A DNA stretch of 64,000 nt from Gadus chalcogrammus (lineage: Eukaryota > Chordata > Actinopteri > Gadiformes > Gadidae). Shown here piece after piece: positions 1-47,223 of the stretch. A program made the position numbers and the translations under genes. The stretch is from assembly GCF_026213295.1 (NCBI RefSeq), contig NC_079423.1, positions 15,275,924 through 15,339,923 of the forward strand, given 5' to 3'. Positions within the stretch are counted from its first letter, which is position 1; each line of letters starts with the position of its first letter. The notes under the pieces are model-generated. The model saw nothing but the letters and a program-made list of their open reading frames with translations, searched no databases and was not told the DNA's origin.

Positions 1-164
1 GTGAGTTTTGAGTTGTGACTTGAAGGTTGTAATGGTGTCTGACTGTTTTATGTGTGGGGGGAGGGAGTTCTAGAGCCTGGGTGCTGAACAGCTGAATGAC
101 CGGGCACCCATTGTAGTGAGTCGTGATGTGGGGATACATAGTAGTCCAGCAGAGGTTGTAGAGA

Positions 165-326
165 GTAGTAGTGGTGGTGTTATTAGTAGTAGTAGTGGTG
201 GTAGTAGTAGTAGTGGTAGTGGTGGTTGTAATAGTAGTAGTAGTAGTAGTGGTGTTAGTAGTAATGGTAGTAGTGGTAGTAGTAGTAGTAGTAGTAGTGG
301 TGTTAGTAGTAATATTAGTAGTAGTG

Positions 327-361
<35 letters not shown>

Positions 362-414
362 AGTGGTGGTGTTATTAGTAGTAGTAGTGTTGGTAGTAGT
401 AGTGGTGGTGTTAT

Positions 415-445
<31 letters not shown>

Positions 446-633
446 GGTGGTGTTATAAGTAGTAGTAGTGGTGGTAGTAGTAGTAGTGGTAGTGGTGGTT
501 GTACTAGTAGTAGTAGTAGTAGTGGTGTTAGTAGTAATGGTAGTAGTGGTAGTAGTAGTGGTAGTAGTAGTAGTAGTAGTGGTGGTAGTGGTGGTGGTAG
601 TGGTAGTGGTGGTAGTGGTAGTGGTGGTGTTAT

Positions 634-664
<31 letters not shown>

Positions 665-766
665 AGTAGTAGTAGTAGTAGTGGTGGTAGTAGTAATAGT
701 AGTAGAAGTAGTAGTAGTGGTGGTAATAGTAGTAGTGGTGTTAGTAGTGGTAGTAGTAGTAGTATC
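165..766. repeat. Imperfect (AGT/GGT)n trinucleotide array
   Basis: About 600 bp of mixed AGT, GGT, GTT and AAT triplets on the plus strand. In the gipc3 transcript orientation it reads (ACT/ACC)n and begins a few bases after the exon 5 splice donor at 770. Internal segments are themselves repeated (for example around 171-300 and 460-580), so the array grew by block duplication. All poly-Ser, poly-Val and poly-Leu frames here are repeat artefacts. Confidence 0.95.
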
Positions 767-770
767 TTAC

Positions 771-21046
<20,276 letters not shown>

Positions 21047-22768
21047 GGGCTCCGTTCTTGACCGTGGTCGTCCTCGTACTGGAGCCTGGGTTGTGTGCTT
21101 CTCTGGCCGGGGCGCAGAGAAACTGTCCCTGCTGCTGTCGGGAGCACCTAGTAGAACACCTAGGGCAGCTCGCTGGGGGCGCTGAATTAGTGATGAGGGT
21201 AGCTAGGTAACAGCCGCAGGCCGTAAAGAGGCCTTGCTTGTCCCCCACAGTGGAGGAACCTGAACCGTAGTAGGCCGGGGATCATGTGAATGACACCCGA
21301 GCCCTGGCTAATTCGCGCAAGGAGCTTCTTTATAACACAAGACATCGTTACGTCAAGGTGAACAGACTCAATCAGAGCGTTAGACGTGCTGCACATGAAT
21401 GATGAGTGTCTGAGTGTAGGCCTGATTAGTCAAGTGTCGACTATTAGGGAAGTTGTTTTACTATATTGGTGAATAAGAGAAAGGGGGAAGGATGCCACAT
21501 GGGAAATGGATGCAGACAATGTGTCAGTGTTGGAGGTAAGGTGATACCTTATAATAGGTGAGAGGCCCCTCCCCACCAACCCTTACCCCACACCCCCCTA
21601 CAAGACCTCAACCTTATCGGAGGAAGGGTCTGTATGGCCAAGCCATGACCTTTTTCACCTCTGCACACTGACATGAACAATGGCAGATAGCCTGATGCAC
21701 AGGTGTTTCATGTCTGACGCGTCTCAAAGGGCTTTACAGGGAAACGTTTAGTATTGTGGCGACCCGCGTATGGGGATCCTGGGTGTTAAGTGTTTTCAGT
21801 TGATGAAATGGGGTTTTAAAGTCTTTGTTTGTTGGTGGGTTGAGTGGGGGTTGATGGGTTCGGGGTGTTGTTTAGTTGTGTGTTGTTCAATGCTACTATG
21901 TATTTATCGTTATACATCGCTGACTGTGTCAAGTTTGTTCATGTTGGGTGTGCTGTTTTCTCGTGCGTTTGTGTGTGGATTAAAAGTAGCCTGCAGTCGT
22001 GCGGTGTATGGGACGCAGAGCTACAGTTGAGTTAAAACCTGACTGCGTGTGCTTCTTGGTTGCCGCTACAGTATGTTATTGTGGAGCGAACACAATGTTG
22101 AGGCAGAGGGCATGTTTTTTTTTTCAGACATTGTATCAATATATTATAATCTGCTACATTCTCTCCAGTTGTATTTTAGAAACTTTCGGGTCTGAAAAAG
22201 GCAATTTAATGTATCTGATCTGTAATATATTTGACTAAGATCCTTTCTCTTGTTATTCAAGGTCTACATCTAAAATATCTCTATTTTTATGTGTAGAACT
22301 GTTGCACTGGAAACTATTGATCACATGTTGCACATGTCATGATGTTGCATATGATGACGATTTTTGTCATCTCCCTTTTGTCTCATGTGATCCACGGCTC
22401 GTACGATGTTCTGGGAAGGTTGAATCAAAAAACAACAGCATTCTGTCTGCCCTTGCAGACAACAATTTCCCATGTGGAAATTCCTGGTAATCTCATGTTT
22501 TTCCATTAAAGCCATGGAATTTTCTACCCCCCTAATCTCCAAAGAGATTTATATTGAGGTTTCCACTAAGGACTGTCAAGATAATTTACTACAACCAAGT
22601 GCCCTTCTAAATTATTCAAAGCATCATCATCATATTTATCACATTTTGTCTTTGCATTCGAAGGACCATGCCAGGAGTATTACCCTAAGTGAGACTATAA
22701 TGGAAGAAACTAGCAAATTTTACTTGTTTGACCTTATTACTTGCCTTACTATATTATTATACAAACTC
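21047..22768. other. gipc3 upstream region
   Basis: The first roughly 250 bp upstream of the gipc3 start (21047-21300) are GC- and CpG-rich and probably contain the 5' UTR and core promoter. No TATA box is obvious. Further upstream no gene, RNA or element could be identified. Confidence 0.45.
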
Positions 22769-23852
22769 AGCAGAAAAAGTAAGGAAATTTGTGTTTTGTT
22801 GATTATTCCTCTGTGGTAACAATGCTTTTTGGCAATAAATCTACCGTTGGAAAGCCTGTATAGTTCCCTTAAAGGGTGCTCCATTTGTAAGGAGCATGCA
22901 CTCCTGGGATGAGCAGCAGAGCTGAGTATGTGAGTTGCGCCCATGAAAAATTTGCCAAATCTTCTCTGCCAATGCCAAACAGCCTATTCTGCCATTGACT
23001 TGTTTGGTGTTTGGTGGGTTGGATGATTGAAGTTTGAAGTAACAAGACATGTTGCCAATTTAGCAATTCATTAATTTCACAAACAGGAGCCTCAGTAGCG
23101 TGTAGAAGAACCATACACAGCCACACAGCCTGGCACCTCCTCCTCATGCCGGACTGGACTCATCACTGAACATAACGTTCCTCCACATGTTCAGGTTCCA
23201 GTGCACGTGTTGCCGACATCAGTGAATACGGGCCTGATGGTGAAGGGCAGTCATGGCAGGACTCCTGTCAGCCCTATGAGACCGGAGATTGGCTGCGTGT
23301 AGTCTGTTCCGGATTGTCTGGGCAGAGAGCCGTCGGCCATATCGTCCTGCAAACCTTGACTGCAAATCTGTAGAAGACAGCCTACGGCACCTAAGTGCTG
23401 ACAGGGTGATGAAATGGTCTTCTTGGGGTGTTGTCTTCTTGGGCGCCCACTTCGCAGCCTGCCTTTGACATCCCCGATTATATGGAACTCGGCCTTCAGT
23501 TTGGAGAGGGTACAAGGCTCACTCCAAATAATGCCGTAACTTGGTTTTGCGGAATCAGGCCAATCAGATGCCAATCAGGCACCTGATTGGCAGCACCTGG
23601 GGGTACCAGAAGCTCAAAACCAGTGTCAATAGCAACAGCAAAATAACCTGTTTGGCAATGGCAGAAAAGATTTGGCAAATTTTTCATGGGCGCAACCCAC
23701 ATACTCATCGCTGCTGCTCATCCCACAAATGCATGTTCCTTACAAATGGGGCAACTAAACAGGCTTTCCAACGGTATAATATTTATTGCCAAAAAGCATT
23801 GTTATCACAGAGAATTAATCGACCAAACACAAATTTCCTTACTTTTTGTGCT
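22769..23852 (-). mobile_element. Internally deleted Tc1-like transposon
   Basis: Long terminal inverted repeats of about 220-260 bp (22769-23030 and about 23620-23852) begin AGCA(C/G)AAAAAGTAAGGAAAT and contain GAAAAATTTGCCAAATCTT. Between them the minus strand encodes a Tc1-type helix-turn-helix segment (23515-23219) with the motif DLQSRFAGRYGRRLSAQTIR. Part of the catalytic region (WNLNMW..VMFSDES) is recognisable around 23160-23200, but the rest of the DDE domain is missing and frames are broken. Inactive copy. Confidence 0.85.
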
Positions 23853-23997
23853 AGATTTATATAACACAAGCACCCTTCACACAAGCATGCATCCCGCATA
23901 CATACACTACGCCGCTAACTAGGAGTCTGAAAAAAGAGAAGATGATTACACGTGACAAAACTCAAGAAATACATTTTCCATTAAACGACTCAGTTTA

Positions 23998-25267
23998 CAG
24001 TTTTTTTCAAGTGCTTGAACACTATGCACATGCTTAGACCAAAGTAACACAACTTGAAGTTTTTGTTACTATACCTTAAACACATGTAACCATTCCTTAA
24101 ACCAAAGCGCTGCTCTGCAATTTAGTTGCTATCCTGCAACACACTTGCTCCTTTCTGCAACACACTTGCTCCTGCCCACTACACACTATTTCAAACCTAA
24201 GACACTTAGATCAAAAATGACATCTCAGTATATCAGTGGGAAAACACATCTATTCAAAATACTAAACACATTGGTTAATTGAAAACACTTAAATACACAC
24301 CTCAAAACACTTACTTACAAAACTGAACACCTATCAGCCAGCTACAAAAAGGCCAAAGGGCAATTGTGCACGTCCCGGGGCAGCGCGGGGGAAATATATC
24401 ATTGTGTGCTGCGACAAGCCTTCGAGGGTAACTGCATCATCATGCAAAAATAGGTCCCTACAATACCCAACATATCATCACACTTCTAGATGCACTTCAT
24501 GATGCAGCTGAACAGGACAGATCAGAGCAGCCCAGGTTTGTTGTTGTCTGGGATAATGTTCATTTCCATCGGGTTGTTTTGGTCCGTAACTGGTACACCA
24601 ACCATAAACAATTTGAAGTCGTATACTCGCCATTTCTAAACCCTATAGAAGGTTTTTTTTCGGCTTGAGGATGTAGTGTGTATGACCGCCAACCAAATGC
24701 CCGCATGCCTCTTCTGCAGGCAATGGAACAGGCCTGCGGAGACATTGAGGTAAGGTCAATCCATGGATGGATTCGGCACACAAGGCGAGGATCCATAAGC
24801 CCACCCACGCACAATTGCCGTGTTTTTCTGTGTTTACAGTACAGTTGTGAATTTTTCCTTAATTTTTGTTATATATTAGCTTAAAATGAATTTACTTTAC
24901 TAATTTACTAATTTTAAGTACAGTACTGCAATGTACAGTATTGAGTATTCAATTTTTTGGTTGTTGTGAAAACGTGCCTTCTGTGGAACTGAATAAAGAC
25001 AGTGAATATGGAAGACTGCAGTGTTTTATATAAAGTAGACTAGTGTGTTGCTGCTGATCTGAAAGTGTATTCATATGATACAAGTGTGTATCATTTTGTC
25101 ATAGTGACATTATAACAAAGGATTGTTAGGTTTTGATAGAAGAGTTTCAATTTGACATAGATGTGAATGGTATATTTCTCAGTGTTGTGTCTTATTTGCT
25201 TGTGTGTTGAGTTTTGACACAATAAGCCAAGTTTTGCACAATGTGTTCAAGCAATTGAAAAAATCTG
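23998..25267 (+). mobile_element. Degenerate mariner/Tc1-superfamily element
   Basis: 1270 bp bounded by TA on both sides (23996-23997 and 25268-25269) with inverted ends CAGTTTTTTTCAAGTGCTTG / CAGATTTTTTCAATTGCTTG. The plus strand encodes a decayed transposase C-terminus at about 24455-24810: WDNVHFHR (catalytic Asp) and SPFLNPIE (catalytic Glu, about 31 residues later), then a frame break and YDRQPNARMPLLQAM..ACGDI. The N-terminal half is not recognisable. It is inserted in a copy of the repeat at 19109-19375. Confidence 0.8.
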
Positions 25268-25269
25268 TA

Positions 25270-26720
25270 ATGAGCTAGAAGAGAACATCCAGTTCTGTTC
25301 ATTTGAGTTTTGGACGCAGTATTCAAATGAGTACATACACACAATGACGAATTGTGCTTCGAAATCAAGGGGACAATAATTATACAAAAGATTATATTCT
25401 CGGATTCTATTAATATCGGGACCAATTTAAACAGAACAATTAATAAACAATAGTTAAAGTGACATGAATCTGAACAAGTAAGCTGCAGACAGTTACCTTC
25501 AAACAAATGGCTTCAAACAAAGACAATCTCTTGCTGTTGTGAGGCATCGGTGCTTAAAAACTATTTAATAGAATCCATATTAAAAACATGGAACAATGAA
25601 AGTACGCCCCGTTATTAGACCAAGTGGGCCAGTCTACGATGTCCTTCTGGAACCTGCATGGTCAGCGCTCCTTCACAGCTGTGCTCTTGAGGAGATGCTG
25701 TACTTCCTGCGTCATGACAGCCTTATTCTTAGGCCAAGGTGCCACCGTTATCCCAAGGTCACAAGGCTGATAGTGAGGGGGAGCAGGAGGATTCTGTACA
25801 AACATCCACAGCACTTTCTAACTGATTAACACTCAATTAAAGGTAATCTCACTTTCACCTTCTCGTAGTACATAGGTGATGGGACCTTCACATAGTTTGG
25901 CCTGATGCTAAGTATGAAATGCCCCCCAAAAGGAATGGTTGGTTTTTATGTAAAGGTAATATTTAAATGGTGCAGAGAGTGATACTTGAGTGTTATGAGC
26001 AGTATAAAACAAAGTTACGTTTATTTTTTGAGCACTTTAACGAATTTGAAATCTCAAACAGCAATGCCAAATGCCAGTATCAGACACAATACAAGTATTC
26101 GGTTATATTTAGTATGTCTTTCTTATACAATTATAAAGTGGTTGGTTTTTTGGGGGGATATTTCTGACCAAATATCCACATGTGTCAATATTTACCTATT
26201 GACTAATTCGGTGGTGAGAAACAGGCTTCAATAGATCAGCAAAGGGTGAAAAGTTCACAAGAGCTGATTCAGAGTGTCAATGTTGACCCCCGTGCGATAT
26301 GACAGTGAACTGTGTAAACATGCATGAGTCTTCATACAAACTATATTAAGTTACCGCACTAGACGGTTATAGACTAATGGAATTGTTTAGGGTGTTCCAA
26401 ATTTTGGTGCGGTAATTCCCCATTATACTCAGTCAATGCTATTCCGGCTAGAAAGCATGAACTGATATGTGTCAACGCCATCTGCTTTGTCAAAATGTAA
26501 CAGTAGGGGATTGCCGTCCCAGAATAGCCCTACCAAAATGGTCCAAGAATCAAGGATTCAGGAATATGCGGTTGTCATTGATCTCATGATCTCCACACTC
26601 CCTGGTATTTCTCTGCTGATAATGAGGTCTCCCACTCAGCCCGGGCGCAGCCTGACTTCCTCCATAATGTCGGCTCTGTTCACCCAAACGGACGATAGGA
26701 CTGGGAGGCAGCGGGCCAAT
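25270..26720. other. Intergenic stretch, no gene recognised
   Basis: The first 115 bp is the right half of the repeat interrupted by the mariner-like element. An open frame at 25596-25829 (77 codons, plus strand) has a balanced composition and basic C-terminus, but no domain I recognise. The frame at 26469-27305 is mainly a read-through of the GT repeat. Confidence 0.35.
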
Positions 26721-26724
26721 TGTT

Positions 26725-27110
<386 letters not shown>

Positions 27111-28815
27111 TCTGCGTGTGCACTCACACGCATGCTGGGTCATGAGGCTGCACACTGTAACCTCTGTTCTGTTGTGGAGCAGGACCTGAGAAGCAGTCCA
27201 GAAGAAACACCAAAATGTGCACAATGTTTTTCACAAAATAAGGAACATTTTCCATCTTTTGTTTGTTGTACCCTTGTTACAGAGAAAAATGTTCTATCTG
27301 AGTGAACATGTATGTATTCAATAAGCACCACGTGACCAATGAGTGTGAACCACAACAACGAAACATGGCGCAACTTTCTTTGCGCTGTGTTGTGTAACGC
27401 TTTTCCGTTGAATGCGTTGTGTTCCGGGGTCATTCGGAGCGTAATCACGCTATAGTGCAGCGTGACAACAGTGTGGTGTGTCTGAGACTGCTAGGTGGCA
27501 TGACTTGAAGAATGAGCCCGGAATGTGAATCAAAATCCAGTGGCCAGTTGTTGTTGCATGGCGTCAGTTTGGAATATGTTGGGATGGGCTGATAAACCTA
27601 CTCATTAATGACATTGGATAATTAGTCTGCTTCATGAATGAATCGTACGTGGTCAAGACAATCTTTCATATTTTTGCCTACAAATCCCTACCCTCCCCAT
27701 GCTAGCAACATCCCTGCTCCAAATGATATTGTCCTTCATTCTGAAATGTCATTTAGAATCTAAAACTGAAAGGAAATGAGGTGGACACATTGAGCATTTT
27801 GCGTTTTCCCTCCAGCCGCTTCTCAAAGCAAATATTATACTTCCACCTGTTTTGTTCTTGTCTTTTATAAAAAAAAAAAAGACCTCATACAGTTCATATT
27901 TGCGAAAAGCAAATAAACTCCAGCCTCCAACCATTGGTGTACGCATTAAGGAATTAATTGATATGTCGCTATGACGGTGACGTATAGTATTTTGTGTTTT
28001 TCATACCTCTGTTAATTATATATAAAGCAAGTATGTAATTGATACCAGTAGAATGTTTAGTGGAGAACTTTTATAAAGATATGTTCTCACTCTGGAGGAG
28101 ATAAGGGAATTGTTTTCCCTAACTGCAGGACTATCTCAATGTCCTGATAAGTCAGCAACCCTGGCCTGTTCATTCCGAGGTTTGGTTTACAGTATCATAC
28201 TAAAGACCAGTACATCCTTTCTCTTTTAGCCTGTGTTCTCTCAGTTTGTAGGCATTGTTTGTACTGTTGGCTCAGCAAAACTTCACCAGCAGGCTTTCAA
28301 GATCAATAATTTATTAAATCTAAGAGGAATATATAAATATAAATATATATAATTATTGTTTATTGAAAAAATGTTTTTTTAACTACTGTGAACTAAACTA
28401 AAACACAACCACACAGTGTGGACTGGTCGATCACTTCATTCTTATTTGTAGAACAATATGTTTACCAATGCCCAGGGTTTTAACTATGAAAATTTTACAT
28501 GTTGGACTATTGGATGTTTAAAAAAAATCATAATTAAATATTATTTTTACTTTATTGTTATACTCTTGCAGCACTTGAACGTCAAGAACATCAATCATTG
28601 TAGGCTATCTCGTTGATCTTAAATTAGTAATGCACATTACTGTGCGTTATGTGCAGCGTTTTCTCATGCAAGCTATTATTTTGAGGCTTGGATTATAACG
28701 CTCGGATTATAAATGTTGATTGACACGTTGTTAAGCACAAAATTATGTCGACTGAAATTCATTCACAGGCCTCCCTTGTACATAAATATGACCCCACCTA
28801 TGCATATAACAAGGC
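27111..28815. other. Intergenic stretch upstream of the GRAMD2-like gene
   Basis: AT-rich, with no recognisable gene or delimitable element. A short A-run at about 27870 and AT dinucleotide patches near 28340 are the only simple repeats. Confidence 0.4.
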
Positions 28816-29054
28816 CCCCATATAAGGCAATGGGCGGTCGGCTGCCCGTTTCTCATTGGCTGAACAGACTGACATGACTTTTTTTCTACAAATCCGCTCG
28901 ATTCCATTGGTCGGCAGGGTTCGGCTGATTTAGGCGTATTATCTTTATGAGCCATACACGGCGAGAGAGAGAAAAAAAGGCTCAGCCCGAGCCAAACAAA
29001 TCCACTGGAAGAGTCGGCGTGGAGAAGGCGAGATAACAGCCGGGCCAGGAAAGA
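28816..29054 (+). promoter_or_regulatory. Putative promoter/5' UTR of GRAMD2-like gene
   Basis: Within 240 bp upstream of the start codon lie a perfect CArG box CCATATAAGG (28818-28827, the SRF consensus CC(A/T)6GG) and two inverted CCAAT boxes (ATTGG at 28855-28859 and 28916-28920). A purine-rich stretch (GAGAGAGAGAAAAAAAGG) precedes the start. Function is inferred from position and consensus only. Confidence 0.5.
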
Positions 29055-42282
<13,228 letters not shown>

Positions 42283-42650
42283 CCCTCATTGGCTGAACCG
42301 GAAAATGACTTGAGCTGTGATTTGGAGGACCACTACCCTGCAGTAACCAATGGGAGGGATTGTTTCTGATGCATTCAGACTGTCCCCCCCCGTCCGTCCG
42401 TCCCCCCGGACATTGCCCCTCTGGTCGCTGGTTCGGCCTGCAGGAACAGCGGGCTAACCTGTGCAATCTCCCACTGACACCCTGCTGTGGAAACACTGGG
42501 GTACCCCCCCCCCTCCTCCTCCTCCGAAGGGCTAAACCTCATCACCTTGTCCTCCACCCGAGATGGAGCACACCGGGCTGGGAGAATGGACCCCCTTCAA
42601 CGCTCCGGAGCTAAGCCGACATGCGTCTCATGCACACCCACATGCACAAG

Positions 42651-42687
<37 letters not shown>

Positions 42688-44720
42688 CCTCTGCCTGGCT
42701 GCAGTGGGCGTCGGTGTGGTTTCGTACCAAAGCCAAATGACTCCTGGGAACACGTGCCACGGCGTTGACTGATCACAGATGTTTTCTAACGGCGACTCCT
42801 CCCCTCTGTTCTTCCTACGTCGGGAGTCGGTTATCCCTCCTCTTCTACCGATCGCACCCTTTCGATCCAGCGCTGCACGCAACCAAAGATGCACCAGGTG
42901 CGAGCGTGCTTTGCATGGGGTGCTGGGCGACGACCTCTCTATGGCTTTTACCCGTGTCCTCTTTGCATTTCCTCCGACCACATCCTCCCCAGTGGGTAGC
43001 TACACAAATTTGCCTTGTGTGCAGTCGGTCGCCAATCATCGGGTACTCGGGTCTCAAATGACGATTACCTTAAAGTTTATAAACTGCTAGCATCAGATCC
43101 GCCCAGAGGTGGGTCTCGGTTCTCTACAGAAGGCCTGCACCCCCTCTCGTCTTCTCCCCGTCGTTAGTCTTTAATCCTAGAGTACAGTGTTAATCCCCCC
43201 CCCCCCAAACCCAGCATTGGGAATGATTTAATTATTTAATGATCGATGCTTGGTGGGTTTAATTCCCCACCGCTCTTGACCTGGGCTTCCGATGCACGAG
43301 CCCACTGAGACCGAAGCACGCAAGCTGGACTTGGCTTTGCTGATGGGCTCTGGGTAGACCACCCGTCCGAACGACCACTTGGTCGGGGACAGCGGTTGTG
43401 GTTCTAAGACTTATTGAGGCTCGTCGCTGATACTTTATCCATGTATCGACAGCGTTGTGGTTTAGGAAACGGGGAGGGAACGTACAGGCCTCCAGGGTTC
43501 TGGTGAAAGACCTGGATCATCAGGGGGCATTTTAACCGGGATGTTTATAAAAATGACACCGATACTGTATTTGCAGAGATGGCACCGTATGTGTGTGTTG
43601 AGCGTCTGTGATCTCATTTTTAGCCACCTGAAATGGGACCAGATCCTTTTTAGATTTCTAAACTATGAAAACCACACTGTTATTGTGAGGTCGGAGGTTT
43701 CAACTAAAAGCAAAAACGTGGTGGTCCAAAAAAAACTATTTCAATATGCAAGGAGTGATTATGCATGTATATATCTAACAAAAAAAAAGTCTTTTCTATC
43801 GTGTCGTTGTTTTAAATTGAAGTTGGGCTTGTCTCGACAAGAAATGGCGAGGGTGAAGAAGCTGTGCACTTTATTGAGACGTGTGATTCGCCCGTCCTGA
43901 CCCCAAAACACGTCCCACCTGGGCAGGAGAGGGTGGCCGTTTGTCCTGCGTTTATTTTTATTTTCTTCCTTTTATTTCTGTTTTCTCTCGACCTTGCAAA
44001 GACTTTGTTTGTTTTTCTCCTCTTTTTTTTTTTTCTTCTCTTTTTAAATTATTTGTCACTCAGGGGAGGTGGGTGCTGATGTCGACGAGGGATTTTGGGG
44101 GGGGGTTCACTCCTAGCACCTCACCTCTTGTCACCGACCTGGCGGTCTGATTCTACCCTCCGGGCTAAATGCACGCTACATTGACCCTCGCCCGGGTACG
44201 GAGCGCTAAATGAGAGCCTTGTCCTCGCTGAATAACCACAAGGGGGGGGGGGGAGGGGGGGCTCTCAGCACTTTGTCTGCTTTATCTTGTTTATCTTTTA
44301 TGTAACTCCATTTTTACACGTCTCAGATCCTGCACCATCGCGTGACTTTTAAATCAGTTGTTCCCCCCCCCGCCCCCCGGTGCAAAACGAAAGTACTGAA
44401 ATCTAATCCTGACCGAACGAAGTATGGCGCAGTACTGTCGGTTCTCAAAACATCAACCCTGCCTCCCACTAGGTGGCATGGGGTAAGCACACACGAATCA
44501 CTGCCCTCAAAGAACACAATGCAACGAGCTACACGACGGAGGCAGTATGTGATTTTTGCACTATTCAAAGTGTTGTTAACCAATGATTTGTACCGATTTC
44601 GTTGTCTTTAATTCTATGGTCATATATAGATATATATTTATTTGCATTATGTCATGCAAAGTGGTCTCTGTGAGATGGCTTTGTTATTGTTTAAAATAAA
44701 TCAAGTGTTGGAAGAATTAC
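42283..44720 (+). other. 3' UTR of GRAMD2-like gene
   Basis: From the stop codon to a canonical AATAAA at 44695-44700 there is no further coding exon. Includes a CA repeat (42659-42684), C-runs (43195-43206) and a G-run (44243-44262). About 2.4 kb long if that polyadenylation signal is the one used; the extent is inferred. Confidence 0.6.
44695..44700 (+). terminator. Polyadenylation signal, GRAMD2-like gene
   Basis: AATAAA followed about 30 bp later by a GT-rich element (TGTGTGTGTTTTTTGTGTGTG), the expected arrangement of a poly(A) site. Confidence 0.65.
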
Positions 44721-45470
44721 ATAATGCTTTGTGTGTGTTTTTTGTGTGTGAGGAAGAGGTGGATCTCACTCTTTGATAATATCTAAAAAGCAATTGGCCA
44801 TGCAGTTCAAATAGGCCGATTGGTTTATATGACCAGGGGAACTATTCACTCATCTTGACACAAACTCCAGAGGCTGTCTGGACCCAGACTGCTTGATGCA
44901 CGTGAGAATTTGTTAAACACAAGCTTGCTGGATCAGTCTGGTTCCCAGGCTAGAGAATTTGAATACTTCGCACAAAATGTAAATTTCTACTGGAAAATGT
45001 GTTGACACTGCAGCAACAATGCGGGACCCGTTTCCTACTCTCGTGAAAGAAGGAAACGTTTGTTATTCGTTCAAACTTCTGCAATTCATATATTTTAAAA
45101 ATAATTTGCATTACTTTAGCCTCTGAATCTACTGAGAAATTGGTGACTATTTTATTGGTCACCAATTGGTTTATTGGCATTTTGTTTTTAATACATTTCT
45201 AATTGTAGGTCCAGAGATAATCTGCGCTGTAATTAGAGATGTCATGGTCTTTGATGAAATGCTAATTATTTCCTGTAAAGCAGGTTCACATTAATGATTA
45301 CTAAGGATTAGCGGTTAGCCTAGGAAATGCAGACTCGCTATACTGGTTCTTTCAGCACTCTTGTTGGGAAGTATTGCAATGTGTGTACAATTATGCTAAC
45401 CAATCAAAGAACTTTCCCTTCTGGTTCAATTCGATGTAGGAAATCACTCGACAACAATATCCTTCTAATC
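44721..45470. other. Convergent intergenic spacer
   Basis: About 750 bp between the two poly(A) signals of the converging GRAMD2-like and lim2 genes. No gene or repeat recognised. Confidence 0.5.
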
Positions 45471-45476
45471 TTTATT
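45471..45476 (-). terminator. Polyadenylation signal, lim2
   Basis: TTTATT on the plus strand (AATAAA on minus), 95 bp after the lim2 stop codon. Confidence 0.6.
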
Positions 45477-45570
45477 CTATTCTAGAAAACCTTCAAAGCT
45501 GTGACCGTTGATACTTTATTTGCGACGTAGTAGCTAGTTCGTTCAACAGTTGTGCCGCTCCGAGCAGGAT

Positions 45571-46878
45571 TCAGGTGTCCTGGATGTTGGGTGGAGCCGG
45601 TTCTCCGACCGTCTTCTGGTACGCACAGAGCTGGAAGGCGCCTGTCCACACGGAGCCGGAAAAACGGTTAGAAACATCACGTCCACGAGATCTATCAGTC
45701 CGGAGGACCAGGAGGCCTTACAGTCTGAGGTTGCATTTCTTGTGTCAATGAAAAGAACATAAGGTGAATCTCACACATTGAGAACGCGTAATGCAACGAA
45801 ACCTACTGTATCAAAGTATAAAGTATTGTAATATACATATGTCTATGTACCCTTTTGCATCATCCTATAGCTGTTAATGTTCCCCTAGATGAGGGATCTT
45901 AATTTATAAAGAATATCAACACTCAAGGGAATTCTTGGGAAAATGTAGAGTTTTGCAATGAACAGAATGGAACACGTTATACATGCGTGACTCTCGTATC
46001 CAATCTGAAACGTATATCTATTTGTTTCACCTGCAGCGAAGGACAGAATGATGGCCACCCAGCCTGTGATGTAGGACCAGGAGAAGCGCCAGTCCATGAA
46101 CCTCTTGCCGAAGAACGTGACCGTCACACCAGTGTAAATAGCCAGGGCCAGCAGTGCCAGGAACCCTGTGGGGTCAGGAAACAAACAGCCGCACACTTCA
46201 ATAAACAGCCCACGCAATGCATGAAAGTGTGCCATAGGTTAACCACGCAGCCGCCTCGCGCCTTTCCTTTGTTTCGCGTTTAATGTCGCCTGGGGACAAT
46301 GCTAAACGTATCGCTCACGATAAGATAGGCTGCATTGTCCCCTTTTAATACGTTTCAATGTTTGCTTTTGCACTCAAACCCATCACAGTCCTTATTGTAA
46401 TGATATATTGGAACGGTTTGGAGAAACAATAGAGCTCTATTTTGTTCCACCTTTATACCTAAGAATGGGAGACACCGTGTGTGTGTGTGTGCATGTGAGA
46501 GAAAAAGACACTGTGTATTTCTTTGTGAGAGAGAGACACCGTGTGTGTGTCTTCGTGTGTGTGTCTTTGTGTGAGACGGAGAGTGTGTGTGTCTGTGCGT
46601 GTGTGTGTGTGTTACCTGAGAGGATCAGGGCGATGCCCCCTGTGCGGACCCTCCTGCTCTTGGTGCCGTTAGCGAAGGCGCTGAGGCCCAGGACCACGCC
46701 GGCGAAGCAGCTCAGCACGGCCAGCAGCATGAAGGCCCGGGTGGCGTCCCAGAAGGCTGAGACGCAGCGGAGGCACAGAGGTCACGCCTTAACCATCGGT
46801 CAGACACAGAAACCTACCAACGCTGATCACTGTCCTTCCCGTGTGTGTGTGTGTGCTGTTAGCCCATCACTATCCTTC

Positions 46879-46927
<49 letters not shown>

Positions 46928-47037
46928 GTACACTTATCACCTTCCTTCCTGTGTGTGTGTGTGTGTGGTGTGTGTGTCGTACCCTTATCACTATCCTTTC
47001 TATGTATGTGTGTGTTGTCTAACCCTCACTATCCTTG

Positions 47038-47074
<37 letters not shown>

Positions 47075-47151
47075 TGTTTGTGTGTGTGTGTGTTGTACAC
47101 TTATCACTATCCTTCTATGTATGTGTGTGTTGTCTAACCCTCACTATCCTT

Positions 47152-47223
<72 letters not shown>

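Noticed and set aside
25596..25829. 77-codon open frame as a gene
   Set aside because: No recognisable domain, no clear promoter or splice context, and next to transposon debris.
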